Assembly (NCBI GenBank): GCA_032209605.1
Contig: JASFXZ010000001.1
Coordinates: forward strand, 45,016,619 to 45,080,618
DNA length: 64,000 nucleotides
Reading direction: 5' to 3'
Source: Mactromeris polynyma
Taxonomy: Eukaryota; Mollusca; Bivalvia; Venerida; Mactridae
A program made the position numbers and the translations under genes. Every line of letters begins with the position of its first letter. Positions within the stretch are counted from its first letter, which is position 1. The notes below the pieces were generated by a model, which was not told the DNA's origin, made no database searches, and saw only the letters and a program-made list of their open reading frames with translations. This document shows, in pieces, positions 1 to 12,900 of this stretch.

Positions 1-519
1 GCCCTGTTACTTAATGAAGCCTGTAACATTACCATGAAGTCAGGGGCCAGTGTTACAGGTCAAAGCCTGAAATTCATCATATTCTTACTACCCTAACAAC
101 AAGCCGTTGACAAACCGTAAGCATTTATATTCTAAACGATGTCAAAGGTCGTCTCTAAGTTCTTGCTCTCAGATCAAACCATGTTCATTTTCCCAGTTCA
201 TGACTTGAATACTTGCCATGTTCCTTCATACTGGTAAATTTTTGCCATGAAATTTAATTCGCAAATTAAGCATTGTACACTGTCAGCATTTTCTGTTTCA
301 ACAACAGTAATTAAGCCGAGTCAATAAGGAAATATACATTAATATAGAACCATATAAATAAGGATATACATGTATAACGCTACCCTGTAAATAAATGTGT
401 AGTATAGAGATCACATACACATCAGTCAAAATGCAGCCAATACAAATCTTAAACATGATGCCCATGAGGGCCTTTTCTCTACTGACAGGCCAAATTTGGT
501 CACTTTCTTGTCTTTAAGA

Positions 520-820
520 TCTTGGAAGAAATTTCTAAGCAATTTGAGTTAAACCTTGGACAGTAGTTAGATATCGAAGAGACATTGGTTCCTTTTGAAA
601 AAACAGACAGATCCACCCATGCATAAGTTTGGTAAAAATCAGATAATAAATGATGGGGCTATTGTGTTTCACCAGCTCAATTTTAGGATTTTTTCCAATT
701 TTCAAGGACCATAATCCAGTCATGCATGGGTGGATCTGGCTGGTATTTTAAAAGAACCAAGCTCTCATGGATATCTTACTACTGTGTAAGTTTGATTGAG
801 ATACAAGCTTTGGCCAGTAC
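520..820. mobile_element. Imperfect inverted-repeat element (hairpin MITE remnant)
   Basis: Arms of roughly 75-100 bp: ACAGTAGTTAGATATC with GATCCACCCATGCAT on the left pair with CATGCATGGGTGGATC and GATATCTTACTACTG on the right, around a loop of under 100 bp. Confidence 0.6.
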
Positions 821-828
821 AGCTAAAA

Positions 829-1072
829 ATATGATTTTGATTAAATAATGTTCCACACACAGTAAAAAATGTCATTGTCACAATGACCTATGCATTCAAT
901 AAATCATAGTTTGTGTGCAATTGTATATACATATTTTGATTTCAGCAAACATGGTTTTGATTAAAAAATGTTCAACGCATCGTAAAAATAACACCAATTG
1001 TCACAAAGAACTTATGCATTCAATAAAAATAAATATCACAGTTTACATGGAAATGTATATAAATAAAAAGAG
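829..1072. repeat. Two diverged direct copies of about 120 bp
   Basis: Both copies contain ATGATTTTGATTAA or its variant, AATGTTC, a GTAAAAA stretch and TATGCATTCAATAAA. Nothing coding is seen. Confidence 0.65.
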
Positions 1073-1300
1073 ATGTTTGTAAACATTATGCCCCCCTATG
1101 ACCTTGACCTTTGACCCCGAGACCCCAAAATCAATAGGGTTCCTCTGCTACCAAAGTAAATGTAGACCAAGTTTGAGGATGATAGGTCTAGGGGTTCTTG
1201 AGTTATTGATTGGAAACGAAAAGGTTACGGACTGACAGACATACTGATGGACATGTGCAAACCAATATGCCCTCTCTTCTTCAAAGGGGGTGGGGGGACA
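1069..1300 (-). mobile_element. Dispersed AT-GCCCCC family, copy 1
   Basis: Reads AGATGTTTGTAAACATTATG, GCCCCCCTATGACC, then GATGATAGGTCTAGGGGTTC and AACCAATATGCCCTC. It matches, inverted, the copies at 26893 and 52488. No transposase; a nonautonomous element. Confidence 0.8.
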
Positions 1301-1954
1301 AAAATTGTTTTGATTTAAATGTTTTTGATCTAAAACATTTTTGACTTAAAATTGCATGTAGAGTAATAATATCCATAAAAATACTGATTTGATAGAAAAT
1401 AATTTGAAAACATATATTACGGCTACATCGTCAACAAGATTAACTATCACAATGAATAATACAAGCCAAGTTTTCAATTGAGTATTGACTATGCAATGTT
1501 TAATACTGATAATTCAATCAATACAATAATTTTCACATTTTTCTGATCTTGACTTAATAAAATCAATACAAATATACTCGTTTTAAAATAATTGAATATC
1601 AAGCAGAGATGAAAATCTGGAAATCAAACCAATTCACCAGTTGACACTCTCTACTTTGTAAAATACATTAAAATTATCTTCGTTATCAGACATTGTAAGC
1701 CTTCAAAACATTGACAATGACCTTGTGCGGAATTATTGCTAAATAATTGCAGCTCAGAAGATTCAAATATCTTAAAGAATCAAAGCATGTATGAGCAACA
1801 TTGTAATGCTACAAGTGTTTCTATTACATGATATAAGGTGGTAGTTAGACCTTACCAGCATGTCTGAGACCAGCAACATAGTCACTGTTCATTAAAAACA
1901 AAATACAATTTCACCATGTGATACAAAAGTTGGGGACAAATCACTAGGTGTATA
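1301..1954. other. No gene or clear repeat seen
   Basis: AT-rich intergenic DNA downstream of the ARM-TIR-SAM gene. Nothing recognisable on either strand. Confidence 0.5.
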
Positions 1955-2303
1955 CACAGAAGATTGTCACAAGTTCTTTCCCTTTATCCCTTCTCAAGTT
2001 CTCTCCCTTTAACTCTTCTATAATACGTGTATATACATGAGATTGTCATGAGTTCTCTCCCTTTATTCCTTCTGGAGTTCTCTCCCTTTATCCCTTCTAT
2101 AATATATGTATATAAATATATATATATATGAGATTGTCATGAGTTCTCTCCCTTTTTATCCCTTCTGGAGTTCTTTCCCTTATTCCCTTCTATAGTATAG
2201 GTATATGTATGAGATTGTCATGAGCTCTCCATTTATCAAGAGTTCTCTCCATTTAGAACTCTAGAATCGATAAAGGGTAATAAGTTGTGACAATTTCCTG
2301 TGG
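1955..2303. mobile_element. Foldback MITE, AGATTGTCAC family, copy 1
   Basis: Left end CACAGAAGATTGTCACAAG and right end TTGTGACAATTTCCTGTG are inverted repeats. The interior has several TTCTCTCCCTTTAT segments and a TATA-rich centre. Same family as 30039 and 34230. Confidence 0.75.
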
Positions 2304-2600
2304 GGGTGTATATACATGTATAATGTCTGTGCATATTATACTGTACACATATTGTCATGTAAAAATTTATGTAAAACATCACAGCAAAGCTAAAAAATGG
2401 CACATTTTATATATATTATCTATATAGCACTTTAAAAATAGATTAGATGAAAAACATGGCAAATAATTATAGCACAGAATAAACTATTCAACAAGATGCA
2501 TAAAAACTTACAAAAATACAAATAATTTAAACACTATAAATACAGTCAAAAAGCTCATCATTATAAAAACTTCATAAGTACAGTTCAGCAAATTATGCAT

Positions 2601-3265
2601 ATTGGACAATATTAACTTGGCACTCATAAGTATTCATATATTGGAAAATATCAACATGGCACTCATTAATATTCATATATTGGACAATATTATCCTTGCA
2701 CTCATTAATATTCATACATTGGACACTATTAACCTGGCACTCATTAGTATTCATATATCAGACAATATTAACCTGGCACTCATTAGTTTTCATTTATTGG
2801 ACAATAGTATCCTTGCACTCATTAATATTCATACATTGGACACTATTAACCTGGCACTCATTAGTATTCATATATCAGACAATATTAACCCGGCACTCAT
2901 TAATATTCATATATTGGACAATATTATCCTTGCACTCATTAATATTCATACATTGGACACTATTAACCTGGCACTCATTAGTATTCATTTATTGGACAAT
3001 ATTATCCTTGCACTCATTAATATTCATACATTGGACACTATTAACCTGGCACTCATTAGTATTCATTTATTGGACAATATTATCCTTGCACTCATTAATA
3101 TTCATACATTGGACAATATTAACCTGGCACTCATTAATATTCATATATTGGACAATATTATCCTTGCACTCATTAATATTCATACATTGGACACTATTAA
3201 CCTGGCACTCATTAGTATTCATATATCAGACAATATTAACCTGGCACTCATTAATATTCATTTAT
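2601..3265. repeat. 39-bp minisatellite, about 17 copies
   Basis: Unit centred on CACTCATTAATATTCATA and TTGGACAATATTAACCTGG with a few point variants. As 39 is a multiple of 3 it keeps reading frames open; no sign of coding. Confidence 0.95.
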
Positions 3266-3854
3266 GTGTATTGGAAATATTTACCTGGCAAGTTATGTCA
3301 ACAAGAAAGGATATCGCGCATTGGGACAGTGCTGAAAATCAACAAGTGTTTGTGTAGTGTACACAAATAAGTTTAAAGAAAACAGACAAAAAATGTGTAA
3401 TAAAAGTGTATGATTAAGCTAGACTTACCTCAATAGAAGGGAAGGGGAAGGTTAATCATAAGTTTTCCATACACCAATAACAATATAATAACAAAAAATA
3501 TTTTCTTTCAAGGCAATAATGAATATTCATGTCACTATGGCAACATTCAAAATGTGTATACTAATATCATGTATATGTATTAGACTATACATTGTATCAC
3601 AGTTTTGCATTCCAATAAGAAATGCATATCTATAGCACAATTGTTTGTTTCAATGGTTTAGTACATACAAGTACATTTCATGCATGTTAAAGATAGATAG
3701 TCTTGAATGCTAACCTGTAAACAAATTTACAGTTCTACTTGATGTGGCATCAGAAATTGAGGTACATTTCCCAACCTCAGTGGTAAAACTCGGTTATACT
3801 TTAAAACAATCACTGGCCATCAAACATAATGTGTCGGTATAGCTCCAGGATTCT

Positions 3855-3968
3855 TTAACATGAAACAAAGGGTCCAAGTGAACGTAAAGCCGTGTCAAAC
3901 TTCATAAGATCATCCAGAGTCCTCAGGTCCAACTTTGTTTCAAGCCATCTGTAGTAAGTATCCGGTGA
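3855..3968 (-). CDS. ARM-TIR-SAM exon 11 (last coding)
   Basis: 37 residues and TAA, from SPDTYYRWLE to LGPFVSC, the last SAM helices. Acceptor TTTATTTCAG. Confidence 0.82.
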   Translation of the reverse strand, partial: SPDTYYRWLETKLDLRTLDDLMKFDTALRSLGPFVSC

Positions 3969-6900
3969 CTGAAATAAATTAGGTTCAAATAAAAAACAAA
4001 CAGAAAAGTAGACTCGTTCCAGTCCAAGATTTATGCAGCTTTTGCCATAAGACCAGTCTGATTTCTGATAACTGTTACCATGGCAGGGCCTGAGTTAGTT
4101 TGGAGAACAGTCTAAACTCAAATTAACTGATTGGTTGATTCTGTGAGCAGTCTAAAAATCAACCAATGGCAAGGCTGCATTCTGAGACTGGTCTCTAAAA
4201 TTGACCAATGGCAAGGCCACATTCTGAGACTGGTCTTTAAAAGCTTACAATATGTCTACTACGGAACCAGCTACAATACATAGGTAGAGTGGACCAAGTA
4301 CAGTAAACAGAACACAGGAAACCATGGTAACAGCAAGCATGAATACGCATTGTATATATAACAAGAAGCATTATTGTCAGTTCATTTTTTATTGTAAATA
4401 CAGTATACCCTGTCTATAACGACACACTCAATGCCGTATACTGCAGGTTGTTGGATATAGTAGGTTTTAATTTTTTTTTCGCTGAATATCATACAGATTT
4501 CATGTGCTAGACGTTCATTGATATATAGGCTAAAATGATAGTGTACTCTGGAATTGTTATTTTATGGTCAACAGGAAGACAATTATGTAAGATACATGTT
4601 TTCGAAAAGCCCATTTCAATTCGAAATGCATAAGAAGATAAGAAGATTGGGACCTGATATTTATTTCGGAATGGACTGAGTATTGAAGGTTGTCGAATAA
4701 ACGAGGTCCGACTGTAGATCAAAACAGGCTTACCTTAACCATGACCCTGTACAAGAAAGCAAGATGCTCTCCTGTTTCTCGCCTTAAAACTTTGAAAGAA
4801 CTGGTCCTATAAATTGAAAAATAATTGAAACAAACAATTTAAAATACTAAATAACGTACAAGTTGACAATCTGATTTCATAACTTTAAAATTACTTCATG
4901 TAGCAACTTACATATGTACACCAAAGCAAATATAATCAATAAGTATTGCCTGACAACATGTACACAGCACTCATGAATATTCAAACAATATCATCAGTAA
5001 GATATAAAGACAGTCTTTTACATGTAATTTACAGCATACTCCAGTATGGCCATTTTTGAGTACCGGTACAAAGAGTGGCTAAAATAAATGAGAGTCAGTT
5101 TAATTTGTTTCAATGATAGAATTCTGTGAACATTTCGAGAACATTTTTCTGCCACAACAGTATTTTCTGACCTGAAAAGATTATGACAAAGTACCGATAT
5201 TACTCACTCGAGATTGCTGCGTTTTATCCAATCTTCAACATCATTCTTTGTCCAATCAGCAACTTTTTTGTATGAACCTTGCGCAGGTGAAGATGTTGTA
5301 TTTGGATTTGATTCAGGGGAGACTACTGGTGCAGATTCAATGGAGAGAACTGGCTCATCAGGTACCTTACGATAGACAAACACACAAATAGGAAGCTGTC
5401 TTATATTCCATTTAACTGTGTTATATATAGGTCTGTCAGTAAGAGACAAAATATGGGGCAAATATTGCTAACTGTTAGTACATGGTGACGTCACATGTGA
5501 CGTTTTCTGGAAATTACATCACTTAAAGAATAGGTTGGAAATCGTACAGTGGTGCTCAAAATATGAACCAGAAATTCAAAACAAAGTACTGTGTCATAAA
5601 TGAACCAAGAAGCGGAGCAGGTAATGCCACGTACAAGATGCACAGGCATCCCGAAATCACAAGGAGACATTTACACATAAATACATGTATACATTTAATA
5701 ATACACAATATGGGATTTCCAAATTTTCATTGACTGACTTTTAGGATACAAAAAAAGAATTTGACACAGTATAATTGCATGTGTACGCAATATGTATGCC
5801 AAATTTCATGACGATCAACAAATATTTTCATAAAAAATTAGTTTCAGAAGTAATAAAATGAAATTTAATGAAGTAAAGTTGGTAAAAAAGTGTGCATTTT
5901 TAAATGTACTGAGTATATACATGTATAGCCACTACAACTGTAAGTTTGTGCCCCTTAAATTTTTAAGTATGCACATGCGCACAAACAAGTATGCTTGGTA
6001 AATAATTTAAATAATCATGTTTACCATCTTAGTTAATATTTTGTCACACGAAAATCAACGTTTCATATCACTTTGTCATGATTGAATGAAGATTCTCAAA
6101 ATACAAAATGGCCGGTTTGCTCTTGTAAACAGTATAGATAGTTCCCACATCTACAATATTTACCTCCCTTGTATAGATAGTTCCCACATCTACAATATTT
6201 ACCTCCCTTGTATAGATAGTTCCCACATCTACAATATTTACCTCCCTTGTATAGATAGTTCCCACATCTACAATATTTTTACATACTGACATATCCTTAC
6301 TTACATACTGACATATCCTTACTTACATACTGACATATCCTTACTTACATACTGACATATCCTTACTTACATACTGACATAGCCATACTTACAATAGAGT
6401 CCCTCAACTTTGTCATCTGTAACTCAAAGTCATAATGGGGGGAGAACTCTATGTATAGTCTCGCACCCATCAAGATTCCTAACCAACCGTCAGGTCTATA
6501 TCCTCGCTGCATCTTCAGTGGTACAATCTTCTTCTGTAGCGAGTACACGTAATCTGCCTCTAAATACAATGACAAATACGACGTGCAGTCACGTAATCTG
6601 CCTCTAAATACAATGACAAATACAACGTGCAGTCACATAATCTGCCTCTATATACAATGACAAATACGACGTGCAGTCAAAAAGTTACCGCACTGATTAT
6701 ATATTGCACAATTGTGACGTCAGATCATGATGAAAATTGTCACGTATATATCCCGTCAGATTATGATGAAACTTGTCACGCATATATCCCGTCAGATTAT
6801 GATGAAACTTGTCACGCATATATCCTAATTACAGTATTACATTTTGTTAGCAAAATGAATAACATAGCATCGGTATTTACAATAGAAAAAGCTATTTATT

Positions 6901-9900
6901 ATAGTATATAACCCACGATACGGAGCACTTTGAAAAATAAATGATAGCCAAATACTCCCCACTGTTATTAACACTAGTTATGCTATAATTTGGGGCCATT
7001 TTATCGTGAACATTTATATGTCATTTCTAAACACTCGTGCAAACAACTATCATGGCGTATGAATTAACGGATTTATGCGCATTGTATGAAGCAATTGAAA
7101 ACACATTTTGACACAAATTTTATTTTTCTACTCCAAAGACTGATTTCAGTAAAAAGGCAGTCCGGGGACTTTTTGACTTCATCTTGTATATTGTGGTTTC
7201 AATGCAACATGGTTTATTTGATATCTGCAATTTCCATATTGCATGAGGTGTGCGTCATGCGGCCAATCAAATAGCTGGATTTCACCTCATTAATTATTCA
7301 TGAGTATGAGATTTTCAAATGATGATGAACTGAAGATGGACAGACGACGGATATCCAACAATGATTGTCATGAGCAGTTTCATACTCAGGTAAGCTAAAA
7401 GACAACCAGAGAAAACAACATCTACCTGTTCGACAGTTCTGACTGTGTTTGTACTTTTCTGAGAAGCATATAAGCACTGCGTAAGCATCTTCTATAGCTC
7501 GAGCCATTCCTTCCAGTAGATTACCGTACTGACCCATATTATTCACATCAATCCATAATGGATAACCCTCATTACTAAGTTTTTCATAGATCTAGATAAA
7601 AACGAAACATTGTAAGTGAACGGAATCCAATCATATGAAAAGTTCACAGCTTCGTAATATTGAAGATAAAATAAGTTTGTTTCCTGTAAAGTTGGGTCAT
7701 TGAGAAGGAAGTATTCTATTTTATGAATGTTATACATTGGTTGGCTCACAATATCGGACTTTCAGAGCAATATACCCATATAGCATTGTCATCAAATGTT
7801 GATACAGGGTTTGGTTACAGAGTACAGACATACATTATCAGCCTTTATAACAAATACTCATCAGGGGTTCAACTAGGTGCTCAAACACAAAGGTCGTTTT
7901 GATAATTTTAGACCAGATTTTACCATTTTACAGCCAAATTACCAAAATTACCTATAATTTAGAGAACAAAATATAGAATGTTCTATACATATATATACAG
8001 TAAAATCTCACCTAAAGACCACCTCAATAATAAGACCACCCCAAAATTAAGACTACAATTTTTGAGTCAATTTTCACTTTTTTGCTCTTAATTCAACCTC
8101 AATATTAAGACCACCTCAATAAGAAGACCAGTTTTCAAGAGTCCCAAAGGTGGTCTTATTATTGAGGTTTTACTGTATATATATATCCTATAGAAGTGAT
8201 CAAGGGAGAGAACTCATGATTTCCTTTGGTTGAAACACCCATTTTAAAAAAACAACAACATTATTTGAAGTCAGTTAAATGAGAATAACATAAACAATCT
8301 AATTGGCAAAAACTTTGCTAATATTTCTTGTAATTTTCACACATGCTGACATGCTCCAGTTAAGTTCCGACATCAAGTAGCAAACATATTTCGTAAAAGA
8401 ATTCAAGGCAGTTTCAGAGTCAGAGAGTGTTCAAAACCTAAGTACAACTCTTGTTTGATACAAGTAAGACATTTTTTCTTCATTTCCAAATAATTTCTCA
8501 CCTTTAGCACTGTCTGTTTATCACTCCAACAGTAACTGATCATTATATGCTGTTGTTTTTTCTTTCCTCTAAATTTGTTCACCGACTCATTACCTGAAGA
8601 TGTTGAAAACCATTGAAAAACAATTTTCAGTTTAATATATGTAATTCTATGATAACATACTCTGCGTAAGATCTGAATGCACATTTAAACAATTTAAGCC
8701 AAACCAATTCCTCATGCTCTCAACAATGTGTTGATATTTTATTGTATCATAACAGTACACAAGAATGTGTTGATATATCAATGTATTGTCGATACTTTAA
8801 GTAGATATATCAATGTATTGTTGATACTTTAAGTAGATATATCAATGTATTGTTGATACTTTAAGTTGATATATCAATGTGTTGTTGATACTTTAAGTAG
8901 ATATATCAATGTGTTGTTGATACTTTAAGTAGATATATCAATGTATTGTTGATACTTTAAGTAGATATATCAATGTATTTTTGATACTTTAAGTAGATAT
9001 ATCAATGTGTTGTTGATACTTCAAGTAGATATATCAATGTATTGTTGATACTTTAAGTAGATATATCAATGTATTGTTGATACTTGAAGTAGATATATCA
9101 ATGTATTGTTGATACTTTAAGTAGATATATCAATGTATTGTTGATACTTTAAGTAGATATATCAATGTATTGTTGATACTTTAAGTAGATATATAAATGT
9201 GTTGTTGATACTTTAAGTAGATATATCAATGTGTTGTTGATACTTTAAGTAGATATATCAATGTAGTGTTGATACTTTAAGTAGATATATCAATGTATTG
9301 TTGATACTTTAAGTAGATATATCAATGTATTGTTGATACTTTAAGTAGATATATCAATGTATTGTTGATACTTTAAGTAGATATATCAATGTATTGTTGA
9401 TACTTTAAGTAGATATATCAATGTGTTGTTGATACTTCAAGTAGATATATCAATGTGTTGTTGATACTTTAAGTAGATATATCAATGTATTGTTGATACT
9501 TTAAGTAGATAAATCAATGTGTTGTTGATACTTTAAGTAGATATATCAATGTATTGTTGATACTTTAAGTAGATATATCAATGTATTGTTGATACTTTAA
9601 GTAGATATATCAATGTGTTGTTGATACTTCAAGTAGATATATCAATGTGTTGTTGATACTTTAAGTAGATATATCAATGTGTTGTTGATACTTTAAGTAG
9701 ATATATCAATGTATTGTTGATACTTCAAGTAGATATATCAATGTGTTGTTGATACTTTAAGTAGATATATCAATGTGTTGTTGATACTTTAAGTAGATAT
9801 ATCAATGTATTGTTGATACTTTAAGTAGATATATCAATGTATTGTTGATACTTTAAGTAGATATATCAATGTGTTGTTGATACTTCAAGTAGATATATCA

Positions 9901-12900
9901 ATGTATTGTTGATACTTCAAGTAGATATATCAATGTATTGTTGATACTTTAAGTAGATATATCAATGTGTTGTTGATACTTTAAGTAGATATATCAATGT
10001 AGTGTTGATACTTTAAGTAGATATATCAATGTAGTGTTGATACTTTAAGTAGATATATCAATGTATTGTTGATATTTTAAGTTGATATATCAATGTATTG
10101 TCGATACTTTAAGTAGATATATCAATGTATTGTTGATACTTTAAGTAGATATATCAATGTATTGTTGATACTTTAAGTTGATATATCAATGTGTTGTTGA
10201 TACTTTAAGTAGATATATCAATGTGTTGTTGATACTTTAAGTAGATATATCAATGTATTGTTGATACTTTAAGTAGATATATCAATGTATTTTTGATACT
10301 TTAAGTAGATATATCAATGTGTTGTTGATACTTCAAGTAGATATATCAATGTATTGTTGATACTTTAAGTAGATATATCAATGTATTGTTGATACTTGAA
10401 GTAGATATATCAATGTATTGTTGATACTTTAAGTAGATATATCAATGTATTGTTGATACTTTAAGTAGATATATCAATGTATTGTTGATACTTTAAGTAG
10501 ATATATAAATGTGTTGTTGATACTTTAAGTAGATATATCAATGTGTTGTTGATACTTTAAGTAGATATATCAATGTAGTGTTGATACTTTAAGTAGATAT
10601 ATCAATGTATTGTTGATACTTTAAGTAGATATATCAATGTATTGTTGATACTTTAAGTAGATATATCAATGTATTGTTGATACTTCAAGTAGATATATCA
10701 ATGTATTGTTGATACTTCAAGTAGATATATCAATGTATTGTTGATACTTCAAGTAGATATATCAATGTATTGTTGATACTTCAAGTAGATATATCAATGT
10801 ATTGTTGATACTTCAAGTAGATATATCAATGTATTGTTGATACTTCAAGCAGATATATCAATGTATTATTGATACTTTAAGTAGATATATCAATGTGTTG
10901 TTGATACTTTAAGTAGATATATCAATGTATTGTTGATACTTTAAGTAGATATATCAATGTAGTGTTGATACTTTAAGTAGATATATCAATGTGTTGTTGA
11001 TACTTTAAGTAGATATATCAATGTGTTGTTGATACTTTAAGTAGATATATCAATGTATTGTTGATACTTTAAGTAGATATATCAATGTAGTGTTGATACT
11101 TTAAGTAGATATATCAATGTGTTGTTGATCCTTAAGTAGATATATCAATGTGTTGTTGATACTTTAAGTAGATATATCAATGTGTTGTTGATACTTTAAG
11201 TAGATATATCAATGTGTTGTTGATACTTTAAGTAGATATATCAATGTGTTGTTGATACTTTAAGTAGATATATCAATGTAGTGTTGATACTTTAAGTAGA
11301 TATATCAATGTATTGTTGATACTTTAAGTAGATATATCAATATTGTTATTGTTAGTGTTATAATTATGCTCATTCTTTGTAATTTGTAATAATTTATGCA
11401 TGTATGAAGGCCTCTTGTGAGATAAGTTTATGTATGTTTCTAACAAACAAGTACATTAATTAAGGTGCGAAAACAGTCTTTTGCCCCAGAAATTATGTGG
11501 ACATAGCCTAAATTGTTGTCACAAATCAATTTTCCTATACAATAAGTGACAACAGAAATCAGGACTAAACCAGAATGTCAATATTACGGAAGTAGTCACA
11601 ATGAGTGGGGACTGTATTATTATTATCACTGACAACTGCACACAATACCTTTCTCTTCTGGCTTCTTCCTTTCATCCTTTTCAACCAGAATAAACCATGC
11701 ACTGTTCACAGTTGTCTTCAAGTCATAATCTGATGTGTTTCTCAAAGTTTTCAATGTTGCCATTAACTTCTTATCACGCTGAATATAAATATATCACATA
11801 AATCACAGCATAGACAGAGTTCTAGAAATCTACAAGCCTGATTTGCCGGACTAGTCTAATGCTGAATTGGCCACCAACAGTTGAGTTGAAGTTAGTCCCG
11901 GACAAGTCTGTTTTTAAAGCAAACCAACATCAGCAATTGTTCAGTTGTAAGTCAAACATACATGTGATTATTAAATTTAGTTTGTGGAGCTATAATTGTG
12001 TATGTTTATTTCTTACTAAATTGACCGATATTCTCAGACAACTGTACCTATGTTGGACAAGTCAAATTTTACATTTCTATTAGTTCGGGACAAGTGTCCT
12101 TGAAAAATAATTCCAGAGCCCTGATAGATTATTTTCGATTATTCAGTAGTGACAAAACCAATGACATAATGTCACTGAAGACTTTGCAGTGATTACCTTG
12201 TATGATGTGGTATGCATCTTATGTTATGTGTGAAGGGGTTTATTTCCAAATGTATTTTCATGCGGTTTTGAAAGCAAATTGTAAATAAGACTTGTTTCTG
12301 TTCTATTGTCAATATGTTAGCATCAGGAAATAAAGTTAATTATCATTATTACTGTTTTTATAGGTATATAGTCTTAATTTTGTCAATATATGAAAAATGA
12401 CAATTTTGAGAAAATTGCGTTTTATTGACTTCATAAAGTAACACTAAAAAAACACAGTACATGTATTATATCTTCTCCTAAAAGTTTTCTGGAACTACAG
12501 TCTGATACAGGTATTTTAAATGCTAGCACTAAATTGGCACGTAGGTCATGATAGAAATTAGCTCAATTAGACTTAATGTTTGTGGTTTGGGGAAAGATGA
12601 AAGAAAAGTGACAATGCAGAGTTGTAGAGTACATCTGTATGAAGGCAATTACCACAGATTATCTCATATTTACAACCAAGCAATTTTGACAAACAATCAA
12701 GACTATCTAGCTTTAAGCACAACTTCGTTATGGTCATACATGTAGTACTGTTAACAATTAGGCCATACTGGTTTTTTATATTTTTGTTAAGCATCAACCT
12801 TTCTTCGCAAAACATAGCTATCTATTCAAAAAACACATAAAGTTGAAAAAAAAAGCAAAGCCAGATAAATTTTAAACTTACGAAAATGTTTTTTTGGCTC

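Noticed and set aside
2602..3370. Open frames of 251 and 224 codons as genes
   Set aside because: They exist because the array period is 39 bp, a multiple of 3. Two frames of the same strand are open at once, and there is no gene context.
8770..11342. CRISPR array
   Set aside because: Units are directly abutting with no unique spacers, and the host is eukaryotic.
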